A stretch of 43,404 bases of DNA from Chloroflexota bacterium (GCA_003696565.1 RFHA01000252.1:1-43404); one strand, 5' to 3'. Positions 7,921 through 17,322 are shown, counted from the stretch's first letter. A program made the numbers and translations. Notes: generated from the letters alone by a model not told the origin.

Positions 7921-8034
7921 ATGGCTTTACAACCTTTGAGCAACGTTCCGAATCGCTATGCGGTTGCTTTAATCAGCATTAGTGCTGTTTTTATGACCAT
8001 CATGCTTGTTTTAAGCATATTCGCTTTAATATAA
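7921..8034 (+). CDS. 37-residue single-pass membrane peptide
   Basis: ATG at 7921, TAA at 8032-8034, 37 residues. A short polar head (MALQPLSNVPNRYA) is followed by one hydrophobic helix of about 22 residues, ending in FALI. GAGAGGTGAACA directly before the ATG contains a strong ribosome binding site, and a perfect TATAAT (7868-7873) and a 10-bp inverted repeat lie in the leader. The ORF fills the gap between two minus-strand genes and matches no gene in another frame. It may be a small regulatory membrane protein. No homologue is recognised, and conservation has not been tested. Confidence 0.6.
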   Translation: MALQPLSNVPNRYAVALISISAVFMTIMLVLSIFALI

Positions 8035-8050
8035 ACACCATCAAACTACC

Positions 8051-8118
8051 AATAAAAAACAAAACACAAGGGGATGCTTGCGTCACACGGCTCAATCTTG
8101 ATCAAACATCCCCTTGTG
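8051..8118 (-). terminator. Terminator of the glutamate synthase gene
   Basis: CATCCCCTTGTG (8107-8118) and CACAAGGGGATG (8065-8076) form a perfect 12-bp stem, extendable past one mismatch, with a loop of up to 30 bases. Read on the minus strand the hairpin is followed by a T-rich run (complement of 8051-8064). It begins about 20 bases after the gltB stop. Confidence 0.8.
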
Positions 8119-8138
8119 CTAGTTGAGAATCCAGTGTT

Positions 8139-11100
8139 TTATCCGATGCGCATCGGCGGCGCAATCTTGACAAAATGATCTTGTGGATGCCGCAGTAGCT
8201 TATATAGGTGTTGCGTTGCTTCCGCTTGGTTGTTAACCTCCAGCGTATGGATATAATGTCCCAAAAGCTCAGTAATATCCGCCACACCTTGTTCATCCAG
8301 CGGGAAAATCTCCACCATAGAGCCTTTTGCAATACGGCGGCGCAGAGCCTCTATTGTCAAGCCCATTTCCGGCTGTACACGCTGATAAATCACCCCGCCG
8401 CTCATCCCAGCACACATCCACGGACCCGGGTCACCAAGAACAAGCGCGCGCCCAGAGGTCATATATTCAAACGCATACCCCTTAAGATTAGCCCGCGATC
8501 CAATACAGCCATCTTCATCACGCAGCGGCTCACGAATTTCACCGCCGAAAATCACATCCGCCCCACTTAAGCGGATGCACGCACGGCTGTCCGCGTTGCC
8601 TTGAACAATAAACAAACCACCTTGTGCGCCGTAGGCAAAACTTTTACCAACAGAGCCATCCAAGCGGTTCCCGTTGTGATTCAATCCTTTTAAGATCGAA
8701 ACCACACCCCCACGCGCACACTTCGCCACGCCATCTTGCGCGCCACCTTCAACCAATACACGCACCGGATCATCCAAAAATGCCGCTAAGCCGTTGCCAG
8801 GAATTGCTGAGTTACTAAAACTCAGATGAATAGCCTTCACCTGGTTAATGTTCTTGAGTTCACCACGCGCCAATGCCCCCAATAAATGCGTGCCTAGCGC
8901 ACGGTCTTGTGCCATAACCTGCTCATCATCGTAGGTCATCTCGGATTCGCCGCGTTCAACATATTCAGCAACAATCTGCGTAATTTGCTTGCTAAGCGTG
9001 TTACGCGGGCGGGTCAACCGCCGTCCACCGGGTTGCGGCTTCTTTTTAGGAACAGGTGGGACTTGGCGCAATAAATGTGTGAGGTCAATACGATCATGCA
9101 TGTCGATCTGCTCCAGCAAATCTGCCCGCCCCACCAAATCTTGCGCACGGTTAAAGCCCATTTTTGCCACCCACAAACGGATGTCATCCGCCAGCAGATT
9201 AAACACATTCACAATGCCATCCACTGAGCCTTTTTCTTCAAACGGACGGAAAGCCTTAAAGCCCTTCTTTTCAGCTTCTTCCCGCGTTTTGACGTGTGTG
9301 GTAATGCCGACATGACAAGTTCCCTCGTGACAGCCACGACAGATCGTACACCCAACTGCCACCATTGCCAGCGTGCCAAACCCGACTCGGTTCGCGCCCA
9401 AGCACATCATCTTGACCACATCCCGACCGGATTTCATACCGCCATCACACCAAATTTCTACTTCATCACGTAAGCCGCTTTCAATCAAATGCCGATGCGC
9501 CAACCACACACCAATTTCCGCCGGCAACCCAACATGCCGCAATGCATGCGCACGCGCCGCCCCGGTGCCACCTTCATAGCCAGTGATGTTGATAATATCT
9601 GCCCCGGCTTTTGCCACACCCACGGCAATAATCCCCACACCAGGCACCACCGGGATTTTGACAGAAACCTTGGCTAAGGGATTAGCAGTCTTAAGCTCAT
9701 CAATTAACTGCGCAAGGTCTTCAATGGAATATAAATCATGGTTATTGCTGGGCGAGATTAAATCAACGCCCGGAGTGGTATGCCGCGCTGCTGCTACCTG
9801 TTCCGTCACTTTATATCCGGGTAAATGCCCGCCTTCACCAGGCTTCGCCCCCTGCCCAATTTTGATCTCCAGCAAATAAACCGAATTGAGAAATTCAATA
9901 TTTACCCCAAACCGCGCAGAGGCAATCTGTTGTCCACGATTCCGGCGATATTTCCCCATAATGTCTTTTAGCTCACCGCCTTCACCGTTTACACAGATGA
10001 TATTCAGGCGAGCAGCTGCTTCTGCATATGTCCGATAAGACAATTCACCCTGAGAACCAAATGACATCGCCCCAATAACACAAGGCATGTCATGCTCACC
10101 TATGGTGATATCAACCTGTGCCGGGTCAACCGGTGTGGCAGACTCTTTTAAGCCGATAATATGCCGGATAGCTACTGGGATTTTATCCTCCAAAGAGAAG
10201 AGTTGTTGCGTATACTCTTCCAAGGAGAGCGTCCCATGCGCCACATCCTCAATCTTTTTCCATATCTTGGGGAAGAAGCGATCTGGATTTGCCAAGCGGT
10301 TACGCTGCTCGCCACGTAGTTCCGCAGCACGTTCGACGGCATCATCATATAGCGTTGACCACGTTAACCCCCGCGCATCTGACCCGAAATAGTTCGGTGT
10401 GCCAAAAACAGCCGCCACATGTCTAGATAACCCAATCGAGCTAAAGCTGTGCCCATATCCACGCATCTCATGGCAGCCAATCGTGGATGTAATCTTCTCT
10501 AAGCCTTTGGTAGCAGCGGCAATCGTCTTGGTCAGGCGGTTAAAAATCGTATCCGAATCCAAATCATCCACATTGCCCTTGGGTGCAATCCCTAACGCTA
10601 CCGCATAAAAGGCATATGGCAAAATCGCGTTTGCACCCAGGCTGATGCACAATGCCATATCATGCAAATCGCGCAATGCCCCAGAACGCACCACAACCCC
10701 AGCGCGCCGCCGCAAATTGGGAGTCACTTCCGCATGGCGCAATGCACGATCCACCGCCGCTGTCGCCAAAAGTGGATCAATCCACAAACGATCCCCCGGA
10801 TACACACCCGTATCATCCAGAATAATTAACTGCGCACCGTTTAAGACGGCATCCACTGCAACATGCTGTAGGCGTTCAATTGCGGCATCGATGCTTTCAT
10901 CCATCGCCGCGCTCATATCCATCACTACTGCGCGTTCACCAAACACCGCTAACAGGTCTTCCAGCGTCATGGTGCCCAGATAATCTGCCACCGCCCGCGC
11001 ATCTTCCTGCGTACCCAAATCTTGGTGCCCGCCTAAAATAAAGGGGATGTCAATTTCGACCAACAAATCACCTTCTTGGGCAGTTTGCCCCACAGTTGGA

Positions 11101-12797
11101 CGCACCCCAATAAGCATCCGCGTGGAAAACTGTGCCCCTTCTCGTTCACGATCAATGGCAGGGTTTGTCACAACCGCAACCGTCTCTTTGAAATAATCCG
11201 CCAGGTTAACACGGGTCTTGCTCAACGCCGCCAGCGGACCATCCCAACCCAATGAGCCGATCTCTTCCTTACCGCGTTCTGCCATAGCTTCTACAATACT
11301 CAAGTGATAGCGTTCCCAACCGAGTGCCGCCATCGTCGTGGTGTTAATCAGTGTTTTGTTGGATGCCCAGGGCATTGGGGGTAATTCCGCCACAGCCGGC
11401 GAGACCTGCACCGCTTCCATAACAGGGGCGGCAACTGCCTGCTGTCCCCCGCCTTGTGGTGAAGCTGGACGCACCAGTTGACGTTCCCCTTGCATATCGC
11501 CACCGTTCACCGCCCAAATACGCCGCTCCAGGTCACGATGAAACGGCACACGCTCACGATACTTGCTATAAACATGCCGCTGAATCGCTGGGTAATCTAG
11601 CACTTCAATGGAATGTCCGGGTTTAATACGTAAGGCAATCTTCTCACCAGGAGCCATTGGTTTGGGGCTACGAGACATCGCATCTAATGGGTATACCCCG
11701 CGCTCTGAGCTGGCAAAATATTCCTTCTCCGTTTCACCAAACCACAACGGACGTAACCCCAACGCATCCACGCTGAACACCGCTAAATTACCCAAGCGAG
11801 CAGCCACCGCCGCCGGGCCCTGAGCAAACGGACCAAATGCCTGGCGAATTTCACGATACATCTGTTCCAGTTCCGGCACACCTTGGATCAAATCATGATC
11901 ATGTGGCGGGAAGATGTACTCCATCGCTTCAATTAAATCTAGCCCATAACGCATACACAACGCCTGAACAACACGGTCAACATCTTGGCTATCAGAATTT
12001 TGTGGCGAAAGCTGAATGCCAAGCATCGCCGCTTCCATCCGAAAGCGCGAAATCGTGTTAAATTCACCGTTATGCCCCAATAAGCCAAAGGGTTGTGCGC
12101 GTTCAAAAACCGGGTTGGTGTTTGTGCTATAGCGTGCGTGTCCTAAAGTCACTGTAGAGGCATAATCTGGGTCACGTAATTCTGGATAATAACGCCGCAG
12201 AATTTCTACTGTGCCTTGAACCTTATACACCACACTGTGCGACGAAAAAGACGGGAAATGCACCCCTAAACTGCGCTCCAGATGATCTTGCAAATTAAAC
12301 AGGGTCAAATCCAAATTTTCTGAACGCACCTGCCCGTTCATCCCAGCAATTTGCCAAAAGACTGGCTCATTCTTTTCTGCGTTTGGTCCTAAAACCTGCC
12401 GGTTAACTTGCCCTTCTTTGTCATATAAGACATGCAGCCCTGCTTCAGTAATTTGGCGGCAAATTTGATCAATCAAATACGCAGCCCGCTGCCGGTCATG
12501 CGCTGGAATAAACACATGCGCCACCCAAAAATCCTTGCTTGTCGCCAAAGAAGACCGCAAGCCTGCTCGTGCTAATCGTTTTGTCCATAATTGTTTGGGA
12601 ATATCCGTTAAAATGCCGACCCCATCACCTTCACCGTCAATATACCCGGTGCGATGCCCCATCCGCGCCAAGCCTTCTATCGTGCGTTTGACATTACCAT
12701 GCGTTGCTTCTCCCCCTTTACGGACAGAGCAAATTAACGCACACGCATCACGTTCATTTGTATCAATCGGATGCAAAAAATTTTCAGGGCTATCCAT
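8139..12797 (-). CDS. gltB: Glutamate synthase large subunit (GOGAT)
   Basis: About 1552 residues. The glutaminase (class II amidotransferase) domain has its nucleophile Cys at residue 19 (ERDACAL) and runs to about 430. A Gln/Ala/Pro-rich linker (about 445-480) leads to the central domain (about 480-760) and the FMN-binding synthase domain (about 815-1200). The iron-sulfur motif C-x5-C-x4-C lies at Cys1150, 1156 and 1161. The C-terminal GXGXG helix domain spans about 1290-1500. It makes two glutamates from glutamine and 2-oxoglutarate. The start is set at the ATG at 12797, which has GGAGG seven bases upstream; a GTG 33 bases earlier has no such site. No gltD lies nearby, so the electron donor is either a small subunit encoded elsewhere or ferredoxin. 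Confidence 0.96.
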   Translation of the reverse strand: MDSPENFLHPIDTNERDACALICSVRKGGEATHGNVKRTIEGLARMGHRTGYIDGEGDGVGILTDIPKQLWTKRLARAGLRSSLATSKDFWVAHVFIPAHDRQRAAYLIDQICRQITEAGLHVLYDKEGQVNRQVLGPNAEKNEPVFWQIAGMNGQVRSENLDLTLFNLQDHLERSLGVHFPSFSSHSVVYKVQGTVEILRRYYPELRDPDYASTVTLGHARYSTNTNPVFERAQPFGLLGHNGEFNTISRFRMEAAMLGIQLSPQNSDSQDVDRVVQALCMRYGLDLIEAMEYIFPPHDHDLIQGVPELEQMYREIRQAFGPFAQGPAAVAARLGNLAVFSVDALGLRPLWFGETEKEYFASSERGVYPLDAMSRSPKPMAPGEKIALRIKPGHSIEVLDYPAIQRHVYSKYRERVPFHRDLERRIWAVNGGDMQGERQLVRPASPQGGGQQAVAAPVMEAVQVSPAVAELPPMPWASNKTLINTTTMAALGWERYHLSIVEAMAERGKEEIGSLGWDGPLAALSKTRVNLADYFKETVAVVTNPAIDREREGAQFSTRMLIGVRPTVGQTAQEGDLLVEIDIPFILGGHQDLGTQEDARAVADYLGTMTLEDLLAVFGERAVVMDMSAAMDESIDAAIERLQHVAVDAVLNGAQLIILDDTGVYPGDRLWIDPLLATAAVDRALRHAEVTPNLRRRAGVVVRSGALRDLHDMALCISLGANAILPYAFYAVALGIAPKGNVDDLDSDTIFNRLTKTIAAATKGLEKITSTIGCHEMRGYGHSFSSIGLSRHVAAVFGTPNYFGSDARGLTWSTLYDDAVERAAELRGEQRNRLANPDRFFPKIWKKIEDVAHGTLSLEEYTQQLFSLEDKIPVAIRHIIGLKESATPVDPAQVDITIGEHDMPCVIGAMSFGSQGELSYRTYAEAAARLNIICVNGEGGELKDIMGKYRRNRGQQIASARFGVNIEFLNSVYLLEIKIGQGAKPGEGGHLPGYKVTEQVAAARHTTPGVDLISPSNNHDLYSIEDLAQLIDELKTANPLAKVSVKIPVVPGVGIIAVGVAKAGADIINITGYEGGTGAARAHALRHVGLPAEIGVWLAHRHLIESGLRDEVEIWCDGGMKSGRDVVKMMCLGANRVGFGTLAMVAVGCTICRGCHEGTCHVGITTHVKTREEAEKKGFKAFRPFEEKGSVDGIVNVFNLLADDIRLWVAKMGFNRAQDLVGRADLLEQIDMHDRIDLTHLLRQVPPVPKKKPQPGGRRLTRPRNTLSKQITQIVAEYVERGESEMTYDDEQVMAQDRALGTHLLGALARGELKNINQVKAIHLSFSNSAIPGNGLAAFLDDPVRVLVEGGAQDGVAKCARGGVVSILKGLNHNGNRLDGSVGKSFAYGAQGGLFIVQGNADSRACIRLSGADVIFGGEIREPLRDEDGCIGSRANLKGYAFEYMTSGRALVLGDPGPWMCAGMSGGVIYQRVQPEMGLTIEALRRRIAKGSMVEIFPLDEQGVADITELLGHYIHTLEVNNQAEATQHLYKLLRHPQDHFVKIAPPMRIG

Positions 12798-13129
12798 ACT
12801 ATACCCTCCACAGGTTCCAATACGATCCACTTATTTAGGTTTTGGCAAAAAAGGATTTAAGTATGTTTAGCAGCGACCTGGGGCAAGTTGAGGTCAGATC
12901 ACCGCAATTCTAAGGTAACAAATTCCCGTGCAACATGGTAGGGACACACTATCTGAGATTAAAAGCGGCTGCCTGTGGCATTTTGCACAATCCGGTTGTC
13001 ATCTTTCAGGATTTTGCGTCAGTAATCGGCTAAGATGCATCCATTTTGTTCGAGCTTATTTATATTGCTTGACGTGCCGTGCCCACACAAGTAACATGCA
13101 TCATGTGTTCTCAATTGGGACAATTTAAC
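12798..13129. other. 332-base divergent intergenic region
   Basis: Lies between the gltB start (minus) and the ABC operon start (plus). It contains the gltB ribosome binding site at its left end and a good sigma-70-type promoter for the ABC operon at 13069-13097. No RNA gene or convincing small ORF was seen. The short open frames here lack ribosome binding sites and have atypical Cys/His-rich translations. Confidence 0.6.
13069..13097 (+). promoter_or_regulatory. Promoter for the ABC/Gld-like operon
   Basis: TTGACG (13069-13074) and TAACAT (13092-13097) with a 17-base spacer, about 33 bases before the ATG at 13130. The -35 matches five of six consensus bases and the -10 four of six. TAACAT recurs at 27195 and nearly recurs (TAACGT) before sigA. 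Confidence 0.6.
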
Positions 13130-14053
13130 ATGATTGAAGTGAAAAATCTCACCAAACAATATGGCACGTTTACCGCCATTGATCACATCTCGTTTGAAGC
13201 TAAACCTGGCGAAATTTTGGGAATACTTGGTCCAAATGGAGCTGGTAAAACCACTACCATGCGCATCCTAACCGGTTATATGCCCCCCACCAGCGGACAA
13301 GCCACCATCGCAGGGTATGATGTCGTGCAGGATTCGTTCAAGGCGCGGCAGCATGTCGGTTATATGCCGGAACGAGTCCCGCTTTACCCAGATATGACCG
13401 TGCAGGAATATGTTGCATTTTGGGCAAGGTTGCGCGGCGTTTCCAACGTTAAAAAACAAGTTGATGCCGCCCTAGAACGTGTTCAGCTTAAAGAGCGTCG
13501 GCATTCTCTTGTGCGGAATTTATCCAAAGGCTTAAAACAACGCCTCGGCTTGGCACAAGCTCTTGTCCATAATCCGCCGGTCATCATCTTAGATGAGCCA
13601 ACCATCGGCATTGACCCTAAGCAAGTGATTGAAGTGCGCCAAAGCGTTCGTGACCTAGCACATGACCACACAGTCTTATTTTCAACACATATTCTTTCTG
13701 AGGCGGAGCAAGTTTGTGATCGCGTGCTGATTATCAATCAAGGGCGCATTGTCGCACAAGGCAAGCCAGAAGAACTACGCCAGCAACTCCACCCCATGGA
13801 TGACATTTACATCCACGTCAGTGGGGCTGGCAAAGAGAAAACCGAGCGTATTTTAAAGAGCATCATCGGCGTGGATCACATCGAAGCACGTGGGGCAGGT
13901 TATATTCTTTATGCCAAGCCCGGCGTGGATTTACGCCCGCATACCCTCAAAACCATTACACAAGAAGGGCTAAATTTATTAGAAATGCGCCCGGTTGCTG
14001 TCACATTAGAAGACATCTTCCTGCAAATTGTAGAAAAGGAAGGCGAAAAATGA
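13130..14053 (+). CDS. ABC transporter ATP-binding protein (GldA-like)
   Basis: About 307 residues from the ATG at 13130; an upstream in-frame ATG at 13079 would add 17 Cys-containing residues and overlap the promoter, so it is rejected. Walker A GPNGAGKT at 34-41, Q-loop region about 80, signature LSKGLKQR at 131-138, Walker B VIILDEP at 151-157 and the switch His187 in STHILSE are all intact. The C-terminal extension (about 225-307) is that of ABC-2 exporters. It overlaps the permease gene by four bases (ATGA) and heads a four-gene operon of the GldA-GldF-GldG type. It hydrolyses ATP to drive transport; the substrate is unknown. Confidence 0.93.
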   Translation: MIEVKNLTKQYGTFTAIDHISFEAKPGEILGILGPNGAGKTTTMRILTGYMPPTSGQATIAGYDVVQDSFKARQHVGYMPERVPLYPDMTVQEYVAFWARLRGVSNVKKQVDAALERVQLKERRHSLVRNLSKGLKQRLGLAQALVHNPPVIILDEPTIGIDPKQVIEVRQSVRDLAHDHTVLFSTHILSEAEQVCDRVLIINQGRIVAQGKPEELRQQLHPMDDIYIHVSGAGKEKTERILKSIIGVDHIEARGAGYILYAKPGVDLRPHTLKTITQEGLNLLEMRPVAVTLEDIFLQIVEKEGEK

Positions 14054-14781
14054 CCGGAACGTTAACCATTTTCCGGCGTGAAATGGGGCAATATTTTGCC
14101 AATCCCGTCAGTTATTTTATTGCAGCGGCGTTTTTGTTGGTCACGGGTTTCTTCTTCATCGATGACCTGACCCGCAGCGTCACGATAAATGCTGTGAACC
14201 CAGCGGCAGTGCCGGAATTCCTTTCCTTTGGGATGATCTTCTTTGCACCGGTCATCACCATGCGGATGCTAGCAGAAGAAGCCCGTGAAGGCACAATGGA
14301 ACTGTTACTGACCGCTCCGGTCAATGATTTAGCGATTGTATTAGGTAAGTTTTTGAGTGCTTGGGCATATTATTCTATTTTGTTGCTCATCACAATAGCT
14401 TACCAAATCATTTATATTCAGAATGATAGTATCCAACCAGATTATGGGATTACCGTCTCCGCTTATATTGGCATCTGGTTATATGGCGGGGCGTGCTTGG
14501 CGGTAGGCTTGGCGTTTTCTGCGCTAACGGAAAATCAGATCGTAGCCGGTTTTTTGAGCATGATCTTTCTGTTAGCCATGTGGTTGGGGGATAACATCGG
14601 GAACATTGCTGCCAATATCGAACTAGCAAACGTCATTCGTCAGTTAACACTACAAGGGCACTTTTCCACATCCTTCGCGGCGGGCATCTTACGGGGTGAA
14701 GACGTAGTATATTATGTCGGTATCATCGGTATCGCCTTGTTTATTGCTATCCAGTTAGTTGAATCAAGGAGATGGCGTTGA
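14050..14781 (+). CDS. ABC-2 type permease (GldF-like)
   Basis: A 243-residue membrane protein with about six hydrophobic segments (near 20-38, 62-75, 100-122, 137-160, 165-185 and 222-238). The opening IFRREMGQYFANPVSYFIAA and the segment MRMLAEEAREGTMELLLTAPV are typical of the GldF branch of ABC-2 permeases. It starts inside the ATPase stop (ATGA) and ends in a TGATG overlap with the GldG-like gene, so the three products are probably made together in fixed ratio. It should form the membrane channel for the ATPase upstream. In Bacteroidetes the relatives are tied to gliding, but most family members in other phyla are uncharacterised. Confidence 0.88.
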   Translation: MTGTLTIFRREMGQYFANPVSYFIAAAFLLVTGFFFIDDLTRSVTINAVNPAAVPEFLSFGMIFFAPVITMRMLAEEAREGTMELLLTAPVNDLAIVLGKFLSAWAYYSILLLITIAYQIIYIQNDSIQPDYGITVSAYIGIWLYGGACLAVGLAFSALTENQIVAGFLSMIFLLAMWLGDNIGNIAANIELANVIRQLTLQGHFSTSFAAGILRGEDVVYYVGIIGIALFIAIQLVESRRWR

Positions 14782-16421
14782 TGAACGAGCGTGAGATTGT
14801 TATCACCAAAAGCGGTTTGGGGCAAATTGCCAGCCTGGGTGTAATCATTAGTGTGATAATGGCAGTCCTCGGCGGCTTGCGCAACGACAACAACGCCGTG
14901 TTAGCAGCAATTATTTTTGGTATCTTGTCGCTTGGGTTTTGGATACTGATTAATCCCAAGTCTTTTATTCAAGTGATAACCGGCAGGCAAGCCCGCCAGG
15001 GTACGCTTGCTGTGCTTTCCACCTTATTGCTTATTATTGTTGTAGTGATGGGGTATGTGTATGTACAGCGTGAAGTCATTACATTTGACCTGACCAGTAG
15101 CGGCACATTTACCCTTAGCCAAACCACACGCACCGTCCTTTCGCGTCTAAACCGTGATATTCAAATTACCGCTTTTTATTCACCAGATTTGCTAGCAGTC
15201 CGTGAGTTAGATGACCAATTCTTCCGTCAATATACTGTTGAGTCAAACGGTCACGTTTCACGAGTTTATGTTGATCCTATCGCACAACCTGCTATTGCTG
15301 ACCGTTTTAACGCGCGTGATGGGGATGTATTTATCTCATATCTCACGCCAGATGGTGAGGTAGACTACAACACAATTCAATATGTCCCTATGGAAGGGCG
15401 GCAAGAACGCGACCTGACCACTGCCATTAATCGCCTGTTGGCACAGGGTAACTTCATCGCTTATTTTGATATTGGACACGGCAACCTCACCCCTAGCTTG
15501 ATCCCAGGTGATACATCACCAGAAAATCTATCCATCGCAGCCGGCTTATTAAACGACAGCGGATGGGTGGTCTATGCTCTAAACCTGAAAGAGTTAGCGC
15601 AAAACAACGTTCCTATCCCAGATGATGCCTCCGTGATTATCATCAGCCGCCCAACTGAGCAGTTTTCTCCTCAGGTCGTCAATATGTTGCGGGAATATCT
15701 GGATAATGGCGGTTCGCTGTTGATTATGGCGGATGCCAATAATTTGACTGGAAGCGGGTTTTTATCGCAAGGTAGCTTATTCAACGCCTATTTATGGGAA
15801 AACTGGGGAATTCGTATGCTAGATGCGGTGATTGTGGATGAAATCACCGGCACACTGGCACAATCCCCGCTAGATAATGTCAGTATTTGGGTGGCGGATA
15901 TTCCCATAACTTCCGGTATTAACATTGATGAAGAAACCACCACACTGTTTCATATCAGCCGGGCTATTGAGGTGAATGATGATCCTCCGGTCAATAATGG
16001 GCGTATCATCCAAACGTCACCACTCAGCTATGGTGAAACGGATTTAGAACGTCTCGGCTTAACCAACGAATATGGCTATGACGAAGGTGTAGATATCCCC
16101 GGACCTATGACCAGTGCCGCTTATGCCTATAATGATGCAACAAACGGCAAAATTGTGCTGATTGGCGATAGTGACTTTGCAACGGACGCGCGGATCGCCT
16201 CTCCACGTGGCAATGCTGAGCTATTTTTAGGTGCAGTAGATTGGCTAACCAATTTCAGTGAACAGATCACATTCGGATTTGAAGCGCGTGCTGCCAGCTT
16301 ACCGACCATCTTCATCTCCCCTGCACAGCTCGATCAAATCAACTATATCATCCTGATTATCATCCCAGGTTTGGTCATGATTATGGGGGCTGGGGTGTGG
16401 TTTATAAGGAAACGGCGATGA
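14781..16421 (+). CDS. GldG-family ABC transporter auxiliary membrane protein
   Basis: About 546 residues from the ATG at 14781, chosen because AAGGAG (14766-14771) lies nine bases before it; an ATG at 14772 abuts that site. Two or three N-terminal membrane segments (about 10-60 and 75-97) are followed by a large extracytoplasmic part. This part resembles the GldG/IFT52-like ABC auxiliary domain (TFTLSQTTRTVLSRLNRDIQ, later NMLREYLDNGGSLLIMAD and IVLIGDSDFATD). A C-terminal membrane helix (about 520-541) ends in RKRR. It overlaps the permease by one base and the DUF4340 gene by four. The family works with GldA/GldF-type exporters; the transported material is unknown. Confidence 0.88.
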   Translation: MNEREIVITKSGLGQIASLGVIISVIMAVLGGLRNDNNAVLAAIIFGILSLGFWILINPKSFIQVITGRQARQGTLAVLSTLLLIIVVVMGYVYVQREVITFDLTSSGTFTLSQTTRTVLSRLNRDIQITAFYSPDLLAVRELDDQFFRQYTVESNGHVSRVYVDPIAQPAIADRFNARDGDVFISYLTPDGEVDYNTIQYVPMEGRQERDLTTAINRLLAQGNFIAYFDIGHGNLTPSLIPGDTSPENLSIAAGLLNDSGWVVYALNLKELAQNNVPIPDDASVIIISRPTEQFSPQVVNMLREYLDNGGSLLIMADANNLTGSGFLSQGSLFNAYLWENWGIRMLDAVIVDEITGTLAQSPLDNVSIWVADIPITSGINIDEETTTLFHISRAIEVNDDPPVNNGRIIQTSPLSYGETDLERLGLTNEYGYDEGVDIPGPMTSAAYAYNDATNGKIVLIGDSDFATDARIASPRGNAELFLGAVDWLTNFSEQITFGFEARAASLPTIFISPAQLDQINYIILIIIPGLVMIMGAGVWFIRKRR

Positions 16422-17011
16422 GGTATCGTATGATAAAACATCGTAACATCCTCAGCCTAATCATATTATCCCTGATAGCCCTGGTGTTGGCTGTTTTACT
16501 TGCAACACAAGAGACAAGCGACCCACCACAATCGCTTATTTTGCCTACCAACACACCAGCACCAGAATCAATCCTTGTTTTCCCAGAACTCGATGCCGAT
16601 TTTATCCAGGCGGTGCGCTTAGAAGACCCTAATAGCGGCAAAACCTTAACCATTGCCCGCTCATCGGAAGGCGAATGGCAATTTTTAGATCGCGATGATG
16701 CACCCAATCAAGAGATCGCAAATCAAATTGCACTGACCTTAGAAAATCTGCCCTATTATGCGTCTTTCTTGCCGGAGGGTGACTTAACGCAATACGGTTT
16801 TTTGCCCACTGGCAGCCTGATGTTCATCCAATTTGTGTTATTTAACGGTACACAGCATTTCATCATCGTAGGAGACCCCGTTAGTGAAGAGGCAGACACC
16901 GCCCCCGGACAAACCAATACCTTTTATGCCATAATCGACGAACGTCCAGAGGTCTATCTTGTCAGCCGTCCAGCAATCGCGTTTCTGATTGTCCAACTGC
17001 AAAATAGTTAA
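16418..17011 (+). CDS. DUF4340-like membrane-anchored protein
   Basis: About 197 residues from the ATG at 16418, which overlaps the previous stop (ATGA) and has AAGGA seven bases upstream. A GTG 21 bases earlier is less likely. One N-terminal membrane helix (about 13-33) is followed by an outward-facing domain with the DUF4340 pattern: an acidic strand, then LTIARSSEGEWQFLDRD, and later GDPVSEEADTAPGQTNTFYA. Proteins of this type sit beside GldG-like genes in many phyla, so it is probably the fourth part of this transporter. It is shorter than many family members. No catalytic motif is visible. Confidence 0.8.
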   Translation: MRYRMIKHRNILSLIILSLIALVLAVLLATQETSDPPQSLILPTNTPAPESILVFPELDADFIQAVRLEDPNSGKTLTIARSSEGEWQFLDRDDAPNQEIANQIALTLENLPYYASFLPEGDLTQYGFLPTGSLMFIQFVLFNGTQHFIIVGDPVSEEADTAPGQTNTFYAIIDERPEVYLVSRPAIAFLIVQLQNS

Positions 17012-17022
17012 AATAATCTAAT

Positions 17023-17063
17023 GGGTGGGATAACGCTTGAAGCATATTTGCCCACCCTATTCC
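17023..17063 (+). terminator. Hairpin after the ABC/Gld-like operon
   Basis: GGGTGGG (17023-17029) and CCCACCC (17051-17057) form a 7-bp stem 12 bases after the last stop of the operon, with a 21-base loop. The following bases are only moderately T-rich. Confidence 0.6.
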
Positions 17064-17293
17064 GTTTCCCCCCACCCAAAATAAATATTTGATGAGAAAT
17101 TTTAAGTAATCAACACACAAACAAATTGTGTAATATGAATTGTTATAGTTCAAACATCGCTTAAGGCAACTTGTGCCATTTACCACAAACAACCGTTAAA
17201 GCACCTTAAAAACCTTTTTTGCCCTCAAAAATTAATTTTTTCTGAAAAAGTTAAAATATTCCCCTAGACGATTGTGTACCTTACCCAATAAAC

Positions 17294-17322
17294 TTGACAA
17301 CTTTGCCCATTCACGTTAACGT
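17294..17322 (+). promoter_or_regulatory. Candidate promoter upstream of sigA
   Basis: A perfect TTGACA (17294-17299) is separated by 17 bases from TAACGT (17317-17322), which is a weak -10 but resembles the TAACAT of two other candidates in this window. Transcription would start near 17330, just before a terminator-like hairpin. Confidence 0.45.

Noticed and set aside
8208-12061. Many open frames on the plus strand opposite gltB
   Set aside because: They are antisense shadows of a long conserved gene; their translations show low-complexity Pro/Thr/Arg/His runs.
12798-12830. GTG start 11 codons upstream for gltB
   Set aside because: The ATG at 12797 has GGAGG at ideal distance, while the GTG has none, and the extension shows no family match.
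12928-13128. Plus-strand frame of 66 codons before the ABC operon
   Set aside because: No RBS, Cys/His-rich atypical composition, and it covers the operon promoter.
16962-17192. Minus-strand open frame of 76 codons in the gap before sigA
   Set aside because: Translation is Cys/Tyr-rich with no family pattern, no RBS and it covers the likely terminator of the ABC operon.
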